Program-made: the position numbers and the translations under genes
In this document: in pieces, positions 55,293 through 63,039 of the stretch
Layout: each line of letters starts with the position of its first letter
Position numbering within the stretch: the first letter of the stretch is position 1
Origin: Mycobacteriales bacterium
GTDB taxonomy: Bacteria > Actinomycetota > Actinomycetes > JAFAQI01
Reading direction: 5' to 3'
Assembly: GCA_035504215.1 (NCBI GenBank)
Contig: DATJSI010000037.1
Span: 1-64,000 of the forward strand
DNA: 64,000 nt
Notes under the pieces: model-generated
Databases searched by the model: none
Seen by the model: the letters and a program-made list of their open reading frames with translations, nothing else
Told to the model about the DNA's origin: nothing

Positions 55293-56675
55293 CTACGCCG
55301 CCGGGCCGTCGATCAGCGTGACGGTGGCCTGGTGCGTGCCGCCTGAGGAGTCGGTCCATCCGACCGTGACGCGATCACCGCCGTGGGTGCGATCGAGCGC
55401 CGCGGTGAGCTGCTCCTCGGTAGTGACGGTCGTGCCGTTGATCGAGCTGATCGTGTCGCCCTCGCTGATGCCGGCCTTGGCCGCCGGGCTGTTCGCGACC
55501 ACGCCGAGCACGGTCAGGCCCGCGTCGGTCGACGCCGCGGTGCGGTAGGCGGTGCCGTACGTCGTACCGCCCGGGGACTGGCTCGATCCGGTCGAGCCGA
55601 ACCCGGGCCAGGTCCCACTACTGCCGCCAGGGATCCCGCTGCCGAGTCCCGGCCAGCCGTTGCCGGTACCGCCGTTGCCGAAGCCGGGGTAGGCCCCGCT
55701 GCCCGATCCGGTCGACGCGGACGAGCCGAGCTCGACGCCGAGGAATCCCGGCGTACCGATGACGATGGTCGAGCTGGCCTTGCCGCCGGCGATCTTCTTC
55801 GCGATCGACAGCGCGGTCGTGATCGGGATCGCGTAGCCGTCGTTGGACTCCGTCACGCCGCTCGCGTCGGCACCGAAGCCCGATGAGCTCGAGGCCGCCG
55901 TGTCCATCCCGATCACCTGACCGCTGGAGTCGACCAAGGGCCCGCCGGAGTCTCCGGACACGATCTCGGCGTCGATCTCGAGCATGCCGTTCAGCTGCTC
56001 GGGGTCCGAGCCGTCCTCGTCCGAAGCGGTGATCGTCCGGCCGGTGCCGGTGATCTTCCCCGTCGTGACGGTCGGCGTGCCCGAGCGGCCGAGTGCGTTG
56101 CCGATGGCGGCGACCGACGTACCCGTCTTCGCGGCCGATGCATCAGCGGCGCTGATCGTGGACAGCCCGCTGGCACCTTGGATCTTGACCAGCGCGACGT
56201 CGTCGGTCGCGTCCGTGCCGATGACCTTGGCGTGGTAGCTGCGACCGGACGACACCAGGGTGACCGTCACACTGGTCGCGCCCCGAACCACATGGTTGTT
56301 GGTGAGCACGACACCGCCCGACGTGATGACCATGCCGGTGCCGGCGTCCTCCTCGCCGCTGTAACGGTCGGTCGCGTCGATGTCCACGACGGCGTTGTCG
56401 ACCGCAGCCGCGGCATCCGATGCGTTGACCGCACCGGCGGCGGACAGCGAAGCCACGTGAGGGAAGCCGTGGGTCGCGTGCCCGCCCGCCAGTGCGTCGG
56501 TGAGGCCCCAAGCGCCGACCGCCAGCCCGGTCGCCACCAGAGTGCCGCCGGCGATGATCTTGCGGCGCCGGGAGTGCCGGTACGCCGGATCGGGCTCGCC
56601 CGCGACCTCCGTGATCTCGGGAAGGTCGAGGTGCTGCTGGCCGGGAATCTCGCTGTCGTACGTCTCGTCGCTCAC
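55293..56675 (-). CDS. Membrane-anchored HtrA-like serine protease with PDZ domain
   Basis: This 460-residue protein has a cytoplasmic N-terminus, one membrane segment (about 40-62), a trypsin-like domain and a PDZ domain (about 370-455). The triad is His128 (LTNNHVV), Asp159 (TDDVAL) and Ser243 (GDSGGPL), so it should be active outside the membrane in protein quality control. Between protease and PDZ lies an unusual Gly/Ser/Pro linker of about 50 residues with repeated YPGFG, WPGLG and WPGFG elements. GTG 56675 has GGTGG just upstream. The longer frame runs into the repeat array near 56800 and is rejected. Confidence 0.93.
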   Translation of the reverse strand: MSDETYDSEIPGQQHLDLPEITEVAGEPDPAYRHSRRRKIIAGGTLVATGLAVGAWGLTDALAGGHATHGFPHVASLSAAGAVNASDAAAAVDNAVVDIDATDRYSGEEDAGTGMVITSGGVVLTNNHVVRGATSVTVTLVSSGRSYHAKVIGTDATDDVALVKIQGASGLSTISAADASAAKTGTSVAAIGNALGRSGTPTVTTGKITGTGRTITASDEDGSDPEQLNGMLEIDAEIVSGDSGGPLVDSSGQVIGMDTAASSSSGFGADASGVTESNDGYAIPITTALSIAKKIAGGKASSTIVIGTPGFLGVELGSSASTGSGSGAYPGFGNGGTGNGWPGLGSGIPGGSSGTWPGFGSTGSSQSPGGTTYGTAYRTAASTDAGLTVLGVVANSPAAKAGISEGDTISSINGTTVTTEEQLTAALDRTHGGDRVTVGWTDSSGGTHQATVTLIDGPAA

Positions 56676-56765
56676 GTATCCACCGTTGCCGCCGGTTGTG
56701 AAACTTCTCTGAACGTGGCCTGGAAACTCGCTGCAACCGGCCGTCCCCGCACGCAGGGCCGATCG

Positions 56766-56850
56766 CACGCATGGCCCATTGGTGGTGCTGGGGGCCCACG
56801 CATGGCCCATTGGTGGTGCTGGGGGCCCACGCATGGGCCATGCGTGGGGA
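56766..56850. repeat. Phased ATGGGCCAT repeat array, locus 2
   Basis: ATGGCCCAT, the reverse complement of the core, occurs at 56771 and 56802, and ATGGGCCAT at 56833; the spacing is 31 bp each time. The linkers contain GGTGGTGCTGGGGGCCCAC. The third copy is a perfect inverted repeat with 11-bp arms (CCCACGCATGG, 56826-56836) around G56837. The array fills the gap between the HtrA-like gene start and the TetR gene stop. Confidence 0.9.
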
Positions 56851-56875
56851 GACAAGACCGCGAGTCGCCGCGCGG

Positions 56876-57634
56876 CTACTCGGCGGCGGTGTCGGCGGTC
56901 TCGGCGGCGGTGTCGGCGATCTCGGCGGCGGTGTCGGCGGACTCGGCGGCGGTGTCGGCGATCTCGGCCGTCCCGACGACCTCAGCGCGGCCGGCGACCT
57001 CGGCGGGTTCGTCCGGCGACACCCGCATCCCGCAGAGCAGGCTCACGATCAGCTCGCCGATCTCCGCCTTCGCCGCCACCGGGTCATCGGCCTCGGCGAG
57101 ATACAGGCAGGCCTCGCTCAGCGCGCCGATCAGCATGAGGGCGAGCGGCCGCAGCGGCTCGCGCCTGATCACCCCGGCGTGCATCGCCTTGCGCAGCGCG
57201 CCGCGCAGCGCAACGGTGCTGAACCTGGTCTCGATCAGCCGCGCGGTCTCCCAGCCGAGCACGACCCGGGCGTCGATCAGCACGATCTGGCGGACCGCCG
57301 GATCGGCGTGCGCCTCGACCCACAGCCGGCAACCGACCACCAGCGCGTCCCACGAGTCGGGCTGAAGGAACTCGATCACGGCTTGGTCCGAGACCTCTTG
57401 CTGGACCTGCTCGAAGACCGCGCGGAAGAGCCGCTCCTTGTCCGCGAAGTGGTGGTAGAGCGCGCCCTTGGTCACCCCTGCGCGCTCGACGATCTCCTCG
57501 GTCGACGTGGCCGCGTACCCCTGCGCGCCGAACATCTCCCGGGCGGCCGTGATCAGGGCCTCCCGGGTGCCCAGTCCCTGCGCGACCCGCTTATCTTTCG
57601 ATGTGGGCTTGACTTCCATACCAGCGGTATGCAT
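56876..57634 (-). CDS. TetR-family regulator with heptad-repeat tail
   Basis: This 252-residue regulator has a TetR DNA-binding domain (about 20-70: ALITAAREMFGAQGYAATSTEEIVERAGVTKGALYHHFADKERLF) and the usual helical ligand domain to about residue 205. It ends in an Ala/Glu-rich tail of seven-residue repeats (ADTAAEI, ADTAAES, ADTAAEI, ADTAAET), which could form an extra helix or coiled coil and is not typical of the family. It is divergent from the DUF4242-OsmC pair, and two matching palindromes lie between, so autoregulation and repression of that pair are likely. ATG 57634 has AGGAG three bases away; ATG 57619 lies inside the first palindrome. Confidence 0.9.
   Translation of the reverse strand: MHTAGMEVKPTSKDKRVAQGLGTREALITAAREMFGAQGYAATSTEEIVERAGVTKGALYHHFADKERLFRAVFEQVQQEVSDQAVIEFLQPDSWDALVVGCRLWVEAHADPAVRQIVLIDARVVLGWETARLIETRFSTVALRGALRKAMHAGVIRREPLRPLALMLIGALSEACLYLAEADDPVAAKAEIGELIVSLLCGMRVSPDEPAEVAGRAEVVGTAEIADTAAESADTAAEIADTAAETADTAAE
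56880..56963. repeat. 21-bp coding tandem repeat in the TetR gene
   Basis: Four units begin at 56880, 56901, 56922 and 56943. Each is TCGGCGGCGGTGTCGGCG plus three variable bases and encodes one heptad of the regulator tail. The repeat stays in frame because its length is a multiple of three. It lies only 30 bp from the phased array. Confidence 0.9.
57617..57631. promoter_or_regulatory. TetR operator 1
   Basis: CATACC (57617-57622) and GGTATG (57626-57631) are perfect arms around AGC. The site covers the second possible start codon of the TetR gene. It matches operator 2 in arm sequence and three-base spacing. Confidence 0.75.
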
Positions 57635-57660
57635 ATTCTCCTACTGTCGGAATGTGATCG

Positions 57661-57677
57661 ACGTACCGCCGGTACGT
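57661..57677. promoter_or_regulatory. TetR operator 2
   Basis: ACGTACC (57661-57667) and GGTACGT (57671-57677) are perfect 7-bp arms around GCC. The site lies 24 bases before the DUF4242 start codon, suited to repress that gene. Its centre is 45 bp from the centre of operator 1. Confidence 0.78.
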
Positions 57678-57700
57678 TAACACACAGGGGAGGCAACGAC

Positions 57701-57973
57701 ATGCCCAAGTACGTCATCGAGCGCGACCTGCCGGGTGCCGGCAAGCTGTCCGGCGACGAGCTGCGTGCCATCAGCCAGAAGTCCAACCAGGTGATCACCT
57801 CGCTCGGCCCAGACATCCACTGGCTGCACAGCTACGTCACGGACGACAAGCTGTACTGCGTCTATATCGCTCCGGACGAGGACATCGTCTACGAGCACGC
57901 CCGCTGCGGAGGCTTCCCGGCGGACAAGGTCTCGCGGATCACCACCCAGATCGACCCGTCGACGGGCGACTGA
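57701..57973 (+). CDS. DUF4242 family protein (SCO4226-like nickel-binding type)
   Basis: This 90-residue protein matches the small DUF4242 ferredoxin-like fold: MPKYVIERDLPGAG at the start, then SNQVITSLGPDIHWLHSYVTDDKLYCVYIAPDEDIVYEHARCGGFPADKVSRI. A related Streptomyces protein, SCO4226, binds nickel; metal binding here is only inferred. A strong GGGGAGG ribosome site lies seven bases before ATG 57701. It forms an operon with the OsmC-like gene three bases downstream, under the divergent TetR regulator. Confidence 0.88.
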   Translation: MPKYVIERDLPGAGKLSGDELRAISQKSNQVITSLGPDIHWLHSYVTDDKLYCVYIAPDEDIVYEHARCGGFPADKVSRITTQIDPSTGD

Positions 57974-57976
57974 GCA

Positions 57977-58477
57977 GTGGATGCAGCAACTCTGCGAGAG
58001 CGGCAGCAGCCGCTGAAGGAGCAGTACCGAGCGGACCCGGACAGCGCGCTGGTCACCCTGCGCGCCGACGGGTCACTCGACGACGCCGAGGTGTCCTGCT
58101 CGGTGCAGACCGGTCGCGCCTTGGTCGAGGCCGGTCTGCACCCGGCGACCGGCGGCGACGGGTCGCTCGCCTGCTCCGGCGACATGCTGCTTCAGGCGCT
58201 GGTCGCGTGCGCCGGCGTCACGATGCGCGCGGTTGCGACCAACCGCGGTATCGAGATCAGCGGGACACTGCGCGCGGAGGGCGATCTGGACTTCCGCGGA
58301 ACGCTCGGGCTGGATCGCGACGCCCCGGTCGGTTTCCGGGCGATCCGGCTGATCTTCGACGTTGACTCGCCCGCATCCAGCGAGGAGCTCGACGCGCTGG
58401 TCGAGACGACCAAGCGCTACTGCGTCGTACTCCAGACGTTGGTCGACTCCCCCGCGCTCGAGGTCGTTCGCAGCTGA
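57977..58477 (+). CDS. OsmC-family protein
   Basis: This 166-residue protein has the OsmC/Ohr-type fold. The two redox-cysteine positions are visible in LACSGDMLLQALVACAGVTMRAVA (near residues 74 and 84) and KRYCVVLQTL (near residue 155). OsmC and Ohr enzymes reduce organic hydroperoxides through a cysteine pair; which pair acts here is not certain. The gene starts at GTG, three bases after the DUF4242 stop, so it is coupled to it. Confidence 0.88.
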   Translation: MDAATLRERQQPLKEQYRADPDSALVTLRADGSLDDAEVSCSVQTGRALVEAGLHPATGGDGSLACSGDMLLQALVACAGVTMRAVATNRGIEISGTLRAEGDLDFRGTLGLDRDAPVGFRAIRLIFDVDSPASSEELDALVETTKRYCVVLQTLVDSPALEVVRS

Positions 58478-58492
58478 ACGCCCGGCAAGCGG

Positions 58493-58798
58493 TCAGCCGT
58501 AGCGGGGTGCGTTGCGGGAGCGTTTGACGTCGGCGCCCCGGCGCAGGCGGGCGTTCCAGCACGGGGTGTGCCAGTGCCGCCGATCACCCTCGGCCCCGGG
58601 CCGCCAGGCGACGATGTGCGGCAGGCTCGGGCGGATCTCCTGGTCGCACCCCGGGCAGCGGTAGCTCTTGCCGGCGGACTCGGCCGACACCGGCCGGACC
58701 ACCCACTCACCATCGGGGTGGCTCTCCGTCATCGGGATCGCGCGGGCGCGCAGCGGCGCGGGCGACTCGTCCTTGCGCCGCGCCCGCCGCGGGCTCAT
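58493..58798 (-). CDS. Small zinc-ribbon protein
   Basis: This 101-residue basic protein has a likely zinc site made of CPGC (near residue 48) and the HWHTPCW segment (near residue 77). Orthologs in actinobacteria are sometimes labelled ATP/GTP-binding protein, but no P-loop is visible and I assign no function. The ATG overlaps the stop of the dehydrogenase gene (ATGA), so it is translated with it. Confidence 0.78.
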   Translation of the reverse strand: MSPRRARRKDESPAPLRARAIPMTESHPDGEWVVRPVSAESAGKSYRCPGCDQEIRPSLPHIVAWRPGAEGDRRHWHTPCWNARLRRGADVKRSRNAPRYG

Positions 58799-60375
58799 GG
58801 CGTCACTCCCCCGCCGAAAGCCGCGAGCTCGTCGAGCAGCGGCGCGGGGGCCAAGGCAGCCTGGTGCGTCGCCGCCGCAAGGTGCAGCAGCCCCGACCGC
58901 AGATGGTCGGCTCCGACCGCATCGAGCATCGCGAACGGCCCGTCCGGGTAGCCGCAGCCGAGCGTCATCGCGGTGTCGACGTCGGCGCTGCTCGCGTAGT
59001 GGTCGTCGACCATCCGCACCGCGTCACCGAGATGTGGGAGGACGAGCAGGTCCAGGACGTGGCCCGGCCGGTCGCGGCACGGTACGGCGACCAGCCCGGC
59101 GGCACGCACCGCCGCGCCCACCGTCGCTACGGCGGCCGGCGACGACTCGATCGTCGCCACGACTTCGAGGACGCCCGGCCGCGGGGTCCGTGCGGCGTGC
59201 AGCCCGACGACATCGGCGGCTCGACCCGTGCCGGCCGCGATCGTGCCGACCGGTGCCTCGTCCGTGGTGGCGACGGCAAGCACCGCTCCCGCCCGTGTGA
59301 CGCGGGCGACCCGGGCGGCGAGCTCGGCCGTGCCCGACCGCGTGCCGCCGTCGATCACGACGACGTCGACGTCCGCGACGTCCTCGATCGGCACTGCTGG
59401 CACGTCGGCGAGCGCGGCCGTCACGCGCGACTTGCCGCTCCCGACTACGGCGACCACGCGGTCGAAGGGCCTCGGGGCAGCCGCGGCGAACTCCGGTACG
59501 GCGAGGGCGGGCTCAACCTCCGGGCCGTCGTACCGGTAGTAGCCGCGACCCGACTTGCGGCCGAGCTGGCCGGCCATGACCAGGCGCCGGAGCAGCGGCG
59601 CCGCGGCGTAGCGCTGGTCGCGGGTTTCGTCGTACAGCGTCTCGAGGACGTCGAGCGACACGTCGAGGCCGATCAGGTCGAGCAGGGTCAGCGGTCCCAT
59701 CGGAAGGCCGCAGCCGGCCACGATGCCCGCATCGATGTCGGCAACCGCAGCCTGTCCGGTCTCGGCGGCGCGCGCTGCGGCGTTGAGGTACCCGAACAGC
59801 AAGGCGTTGGCGACGAAGCCGGCGCGGTCGCCGACGACCACCGGGGTCTTGCCGCACGTGGTCGCGAGCTCACGTACCGCCTCGACGACCTCGGCGTCGG
59901 TCAGGACGGTGTGCACGACCTCGACCAGCCGCATGACCGGAGCCGGGTTGAAGAAGTGCATGCCGACGACGCGGTCCGGCCGGCCCGTCGTCGCTGCAAT
60001 CCGCGTGACCGGCAACGACGACGTGTTGGTCGCGAGAATGGTCGAGGGCGGGCAGATCTGATCCAGATCCGCGAACAGCTCCGCCTTCAGGTCGAGCCGC
60101 TCCGGAATCGCCTCGACGACCAGATCAGTGGCGGCGAGCTCGCTGCGATGCGTGGTGAAGCGGACCCGTCCGAGCTGGGCGTCCCGGTCCTCGGCGCTGA
60201 GCCGGCCGCGGTCGACCTGACGGTTCAATGACCTCTCGAGCCGAGCGGTGCCGGCGGCGAGCAGCGCATCGTTCACTTCCAGTGCGACGACCTCGAGGCC
60301 TGACCGCGCGAACACCTCGACGATGCCCGCGCCCATCGTGCCCAGGCCGACGACCCCGGCGGTGCGGATCTCCAC
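58795..60375 (-). CDS. 3-hydroxyacyl-CoA dehydrogenase
   Basis: This 526-residue enzyme oxidises 3-hydroxyacyl-CoA with NAD in beta-oxidation or related routes. The Rossmann motif is GVVGLGTMGAGI near residue 7. The catalytic region has NTSSLPVT and GMHFFNPAPVMRLVEVV (catalytic His and Asn), and a first C-terminal domain has the AGFVANALLFGYLNAA helix. Residues from about 305 to 400 form a Rossmann-like insert, and a second dehydrogenase C-terminal domain lies at the end (HVLDLLVLPHLGDAVRMV and MTLGCGYPDGPFAMLD). This PaaH/PaaC-like two-lobed plan has a longer form in actinobacteria. GTG 60375 is the start. Confidence 0.93.
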   Translation of the reverse strand: MEIRTAGVVGLGTMGAGIVEVFARSGLEVVALEVNDALLAAGTARLERSLNRQVDRGRLSAEDRDAQLGRVRFTTHRSELAATDLVVEAIPERLDLKAELFADLDQICPPSTILATNTSSLPVTRIAATTGRPDRVVGMHFFNPAPVMRLVEVVHTVLTDAEVVEAVRELATTCGKTPVVVGDRAGFVANALLFGYLNAAARAAETGQAAVADIDAGIVAGCGLPMGPLTLLDLIGLDVSLDVLETLYDETRDQRYAAAPLLRRLVMAGQLGRKSGRGYYRYDGPEVEPALAVPEFAAAAPRPFDRVVAVVGSGKSRVTAALADVPAVPIEDVADVDVVVIDGGTRSGTAELAARVARVTRAGAVLAVATTDEAPVGTIAAGTGRAADVVGLHAARTPRPGVLEVVATIESSPAAVATVGAAVRAAGLVAVPCRDRPGHVLDLLVLPHLGDAVRMVDDHYASSADVDTAMTLGCGYPDGPFAMLDAVGADHLRSGLLHLAAATHQAALAPAPLLDELAAFGGGVTP

Positions 60376-60404
60376 GCGTCAAGTCTCGCGTATCGCGGCG
60401 TCGG

Positions 60405-61061
60405 TCAGAACAGCCGCGGCACCACGGGGTCGATCCCGCGCAGCTCGTCGTAGTCGATGACGACGCACTCGATCCCGCGAGAGCTTGCAAGCACGCGGGC
60501 CTGTGGCTTGATCTCCTGGGCGGCGAGGACGCCTCGGACCGGCCGCAACATCGGGTCCCGGTCGAGCCGTTCGACGTACCGGGTCAGCTGCTCGACCCCG
60601 TCGATCTCGCCACGTCGCTTGATCTCGACTGCGACGGTTCGGCCGGACTCGTCTCTGCACAGCAGGTCGACCGGCCCGATATCGGTCGGGAACTCGCGCT
60701 GCACGAGCCGCAAGCCGGCGCCGATCGACTCGCAGTGCTCGGCGAGCAGCACCTGCAGGTGCGCCTCGACGCCGTCCTTGACCAGACCCGGCTCGATGCC
60801 GAGGTCGGCGTACGCGTCGGAGACGATCTCGTCGATGGTGATCACCAGCTGCTCGCCCGTCTTGTTGGTGACCGTCCAGCGCTCCGCCTCCTCACGCAAT
60901 GTGCACGGCGGGCTCATCCAGTTGAGCGCCTTGCTCCCGACGTCGGCGTGGATGAGGACGGTGCCGTCGGTCTTCACCATGAGCAGCCGGGTGGCCAACG
61001 GAAGATGCGCATCGAGCCGACCTGAGTAGTCGACCGAGCACCGCGCCACCACCAACCGCAC
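60405..61061 (-). CDS. nucS: Mismatch endonuclease NucS (EndoMS)
   Basis: NucS is the core of the MutS/MutL-independent mismatch repair found in many actinobacteria and archaea; it cuts both strands at mismatches. The 218-residue protein has the N-terminal beta domain and the C-terminal RecB-like nuclease domain with Asp132, Glu146 and Lys148 ([19 protein letters not shown]), at the spacing of the family's known catalytic residues. TAGGTT (61068-61073) lies 6 bases before GTG 61061. The promoter and first codons are duplicated 725 bp downstream on the plus-strand map. Confidence 0.95.
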   Translation of the reverse strand: MRLVVARCSVDYSGRLDAHLPLATRLLMVKTDGTVLIHADVGSKALNWMSPPCTLREEAERWTVTNKTGEQLVITIDEIVSDAYADLGIEPGLVKDGVEAHLQVLLAEHCESIGAGLRLVQREFPTDIGPVDLLCRDESGRTVAVEIKRRGEIDGVEQLTRYVERLDRDPMLRPVRGVLAAQEIKPQARVLASSRGIECVVIDYDELRGIDPVVPRLF

Positions 61062-61110
61062 GTCGTCAACCTAACGGCGCCCGCGAACTTCGAACGTATC
61101 CGGCGTTCCC
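61039..61110. repeat. Direct repeat of the nucS start region, copy 1
   Basis: This segment includes the first eight codons and the putative promoter of nucS. Bases 61039-61079 are identical to 61764-61804, and the next 31 bases match at about three of four positions. The copies are in direct orientation, 725 bp apart. Confidence 0.9.
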
Positions 61111-61126
61111 GCACGATCGCCCGCCC

Positions 61127-61220
61127 CCGTTTCTGCACACAACCGCTTGCGACTCGCCGCGCATCGACCGCAGGACACCAGTCTCAGCGGCGTGTTGGGC
61201 CAGGTTGTGTGCTGAAACGG
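61127..61220. repeat. 18-bp inverted repeat pair enclosing 58 bp
   Basis: CCGTTTCTGCACACAACC (61127-61144) is the reverse complement of 61203-61220 with one mismatch. Inner segments can also pair (GCCGC with GCGGC). A shorter inverted pair, CGTTCCCG at 61104-61111 and CGGGAACG at 61218-61225, lies around it. It occupies the 310-bp gap between nucS and the VOC gene; I see no gene there. Confidence 0.8.
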
Positions 61221-61371
61221 GAACGACCGAAGTGCCGTTCGCGAGCGTGCCACATTGGACGTTGTCGATGAGGACGATGGCGACGGTCAGAGGGTCCGCT
61301 TCATGTGGATCGTCGCGACGAAAGTCAGCACGGATTCAGTGCCGCAGGCGACCGTGTGAGAACGTGAGCCC

Positions 61372-61758
61372 ATGACCGCCGAAGTCGCATCCATCGTGTT
61401 GTTCGCCTCAGATGCACCTAGGTGCGCCGAGTTCTACCGATCGGCCGGCATTGCCCTTGTCGACGAGCGACACGATGACGGCCCGACGCATTACGCGGCG
61501 GAGCTCGGCCCGGTGCACTTTGCCATCTATCAAGCGACCGGTCCAACCGCCTCACTCGAGCACCGCCGACCGGGAGAGGTCTTCGTCGGCTTCTACGTCG
61601 ATTCGCTGGATCGGGTCGTCGCCGCTCTCACAGCGCTTGGAATGGAGGCCTCGGGGACGCACGAGCAGATGTCCTGGGGATGTCGTCAGCTGTTCCACGA
61701 CCCTGACGGGCGCACGGTGGAGATCAATGATCGGAACCACTGCCCAAGCGTTGGATAG
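61372..61758 (+). CDS. VOC/glyoxalase-like protein
   Basis: This 128-residue protein has the VOC fold as two beta-alpha-beta repeats: ASIVLFASDAPRCAEFYRSAGIALVDE, then GEVFVGFYVDSLDRVVAALTALGMEASG, ending QLFHDPDGRTVEIND, which is typical of the superfamily. Members include glyoxalases, dioxygenases and antibiotic-resistance proteins. The usual metal ligands are only partly recognisable, so no reaction is assigned. The gene lies between the two direct repeats and may have arrived with them. Confidence 0.85.
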   Translation: MTAEVASIVLFASDAPRCAEFYRSAGIALVDERHDDGPTHYAAELGPVHFAIYQATGPTASLEHRRPGEVFVGFYVDSLDRVVAALTALGMEASGTHEQMSWGCRQLFHDPDGRTVEINDRNHCPSVG

Positions 61759-61763
61759 GTGCC

Positions 61764-61835
61764 CACCGCGCCACCACCAACCGCACGTCGTCAACCTAAC
61801 GGCGGCCGAGAAGTCCGAACGCATCCCGCCTTCTC
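61764..61835. repeat. Direct repeat of the nucS start region, copy 2
   Basis: This copy repeats the nucS promoter box and first codons but leads into unrelated sequence, so it is a remnant and not a gene. It lies just after the VOC gene and just before the MBL hydrolase gene. Confidence 0.9.
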
Positions 61836-61889
61836 GCTACGCAGGCATTGGACGATCACGGGCGCATTGCCTTTGAGAGACTTATTCTG

Positions 61890-62681
61890 GTGACGGGTCA
61901 TCTGATCGTCTTAGGCAGCTGCGGGGCTTGGCCGGAGCCCGGTCGAGCCTGCAGCGGTTTCGTGGTGGAGAGTGACGGCTTCCGGGTTGTGGTCGATCTG
62001 GGATACGGCACCCTGAGTAGGCTCCTCGCCTACGTTGGCACGACCAACGCCGCGGGCATCGACGCTGTATTGGTCACTCACCGGCATGCCGACCACGCCG
62101 CCGATTTGCACGGCCTGTTTCGTGCTCGCTGGTTCGGAGCTCGGCGCGCAGGGCCGATTCCCCTTTACTCACCTGCCGGGGTGATCGAGATGCTGGTGTC
62201 GATGGAAGAAGATCCCGAGCAAAGCCGATCCAACCTTGAACAAGTCTTCGACTGGCATCCGCTGCCCCACAGCGACTACGACGTTGGTCCGTTGCGGCTT
62301 CGATCGTTTGCGCTCCCGCATTGGGTGCCCAACGCGGGGATCAGGCTGGAATGCGAGCAGTTCACCGTCGCCTTTACGGGTGACTGCGGACCGGACCCGG
62401 CGCTTGCCGAGTTAGGCCGGGACGCGGACCTTTACGTCGTGGAGGCGACCGATCGAGAGTTCGGCGATGAGCAGGCTCAGGGAACGGCCGACCGACAACC
62501 GAAGTTCCATCTCAACGCCCGAGAGGCGGGACAAGCCGCGCGAGAGGCTCGCGCACGCCGGTTGCTGCTGACTCACTTCTGGCCGGGCAACGACCGAGAA
62601 AAGTCTCTCGCAGCTGCGGCTACTGTGTTCCACGGTCCAATCGCGCTCGCTGAGGAAGGCCAGATCCACCGCCTTCCGTGA
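61890..62681 (+). CDS. MBL-fold metallo-hydrolase
   Basis: This 263-residue protein has the metallo-beta-lactamase fold with the zinc motif THRHADHAAD near residue 80, then Asp in FTGDCGPD and a final His in LLLTHFWPG. The N-terminus HLIVLGSCGAWPEPGRACSGFVVE is the typical start of the RNase Z/ElaC-like hydrolase group. The longer frame opens at TTG 61848, but GTG 61890 agrees better with the family. It lies after the second nucS-derived repeat. Its substrate is unknown. Confidence 0.88.
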   Translation: MTGHLIVLGSCGAWPEPGRACSGFVVESDGFRVVVDLGYGTLSRLLAYVGTTNAAGIDAVLVTHRHADHAADLHGLFRARWFGARRAGPIPLYSPAGVIEMLVSMEEDPEQSRSNLEQVFDWHPLPHSDYDVGPLRLRSFALPHWVPNAGIRLECEQFTVAFTGDCGPDPALAELGRDADLYVVEATDREFGDEQAQGTADRQPKFHLNAREAGQAAREARARRLLLTHFWPGNDREKSLAAAATVFHGPIALAEEGQIHRLP

Positions 62682-63039
62682 CTCCTGGATCGTGTTGGCG
62701 CGATTAACAGTCGGCTACGACGCCATCAGGGCCCTCGCGTAGGACTTTCGCAGCGATTCCTCGCGCACTGCTTGGCAAGTGATGCCATAACGGAGCGGGT
62801 GCCACCTCCGCTCGGTGGGGTTCTCCGAGAAATCTCACCGCAATGGTGGATCGGGCCGGGGCACTCGCACCGTGGACTGGCTGCGCCGGGCTGAGTCGGG
62901 CGGACAGCTGCGACAGAGACCAGCCCCACCAATGGGCCATGCGTGGGACTCCAGCCCCACCAATGGGCCATGCGATCTCGTGGTTGCCTGTCGGATGTGT
63001 CGACGTGGAGGATCAAGCTGTTGCGGGAGGTGGTGCGCA
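62682..63039. other. Intergenic region holding array locus 3
   Basis: This 358-bp gap separates the MBL gene from the cyclase gene. It contains the third phased array (62926-62975). Short open frames cross it, but none has a ribosome site and family features. A GGGAGG ribosome site for the next gene lies at 63025-63030. Confidence 0.6.
62926..62975. repeat. Phased ATGGGCCAT repeat array, locus 3
   Basis: ATGGGCCATGCG occurs at 62932 and 62963, 31 bp apart, each preceded by CAGCCCCACCA. The linker (GGACTCCAGCCCCACCA) is a close variant of the locus 2 linker read on the other strand. The locus has only two cores. Confidence 0.88.
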
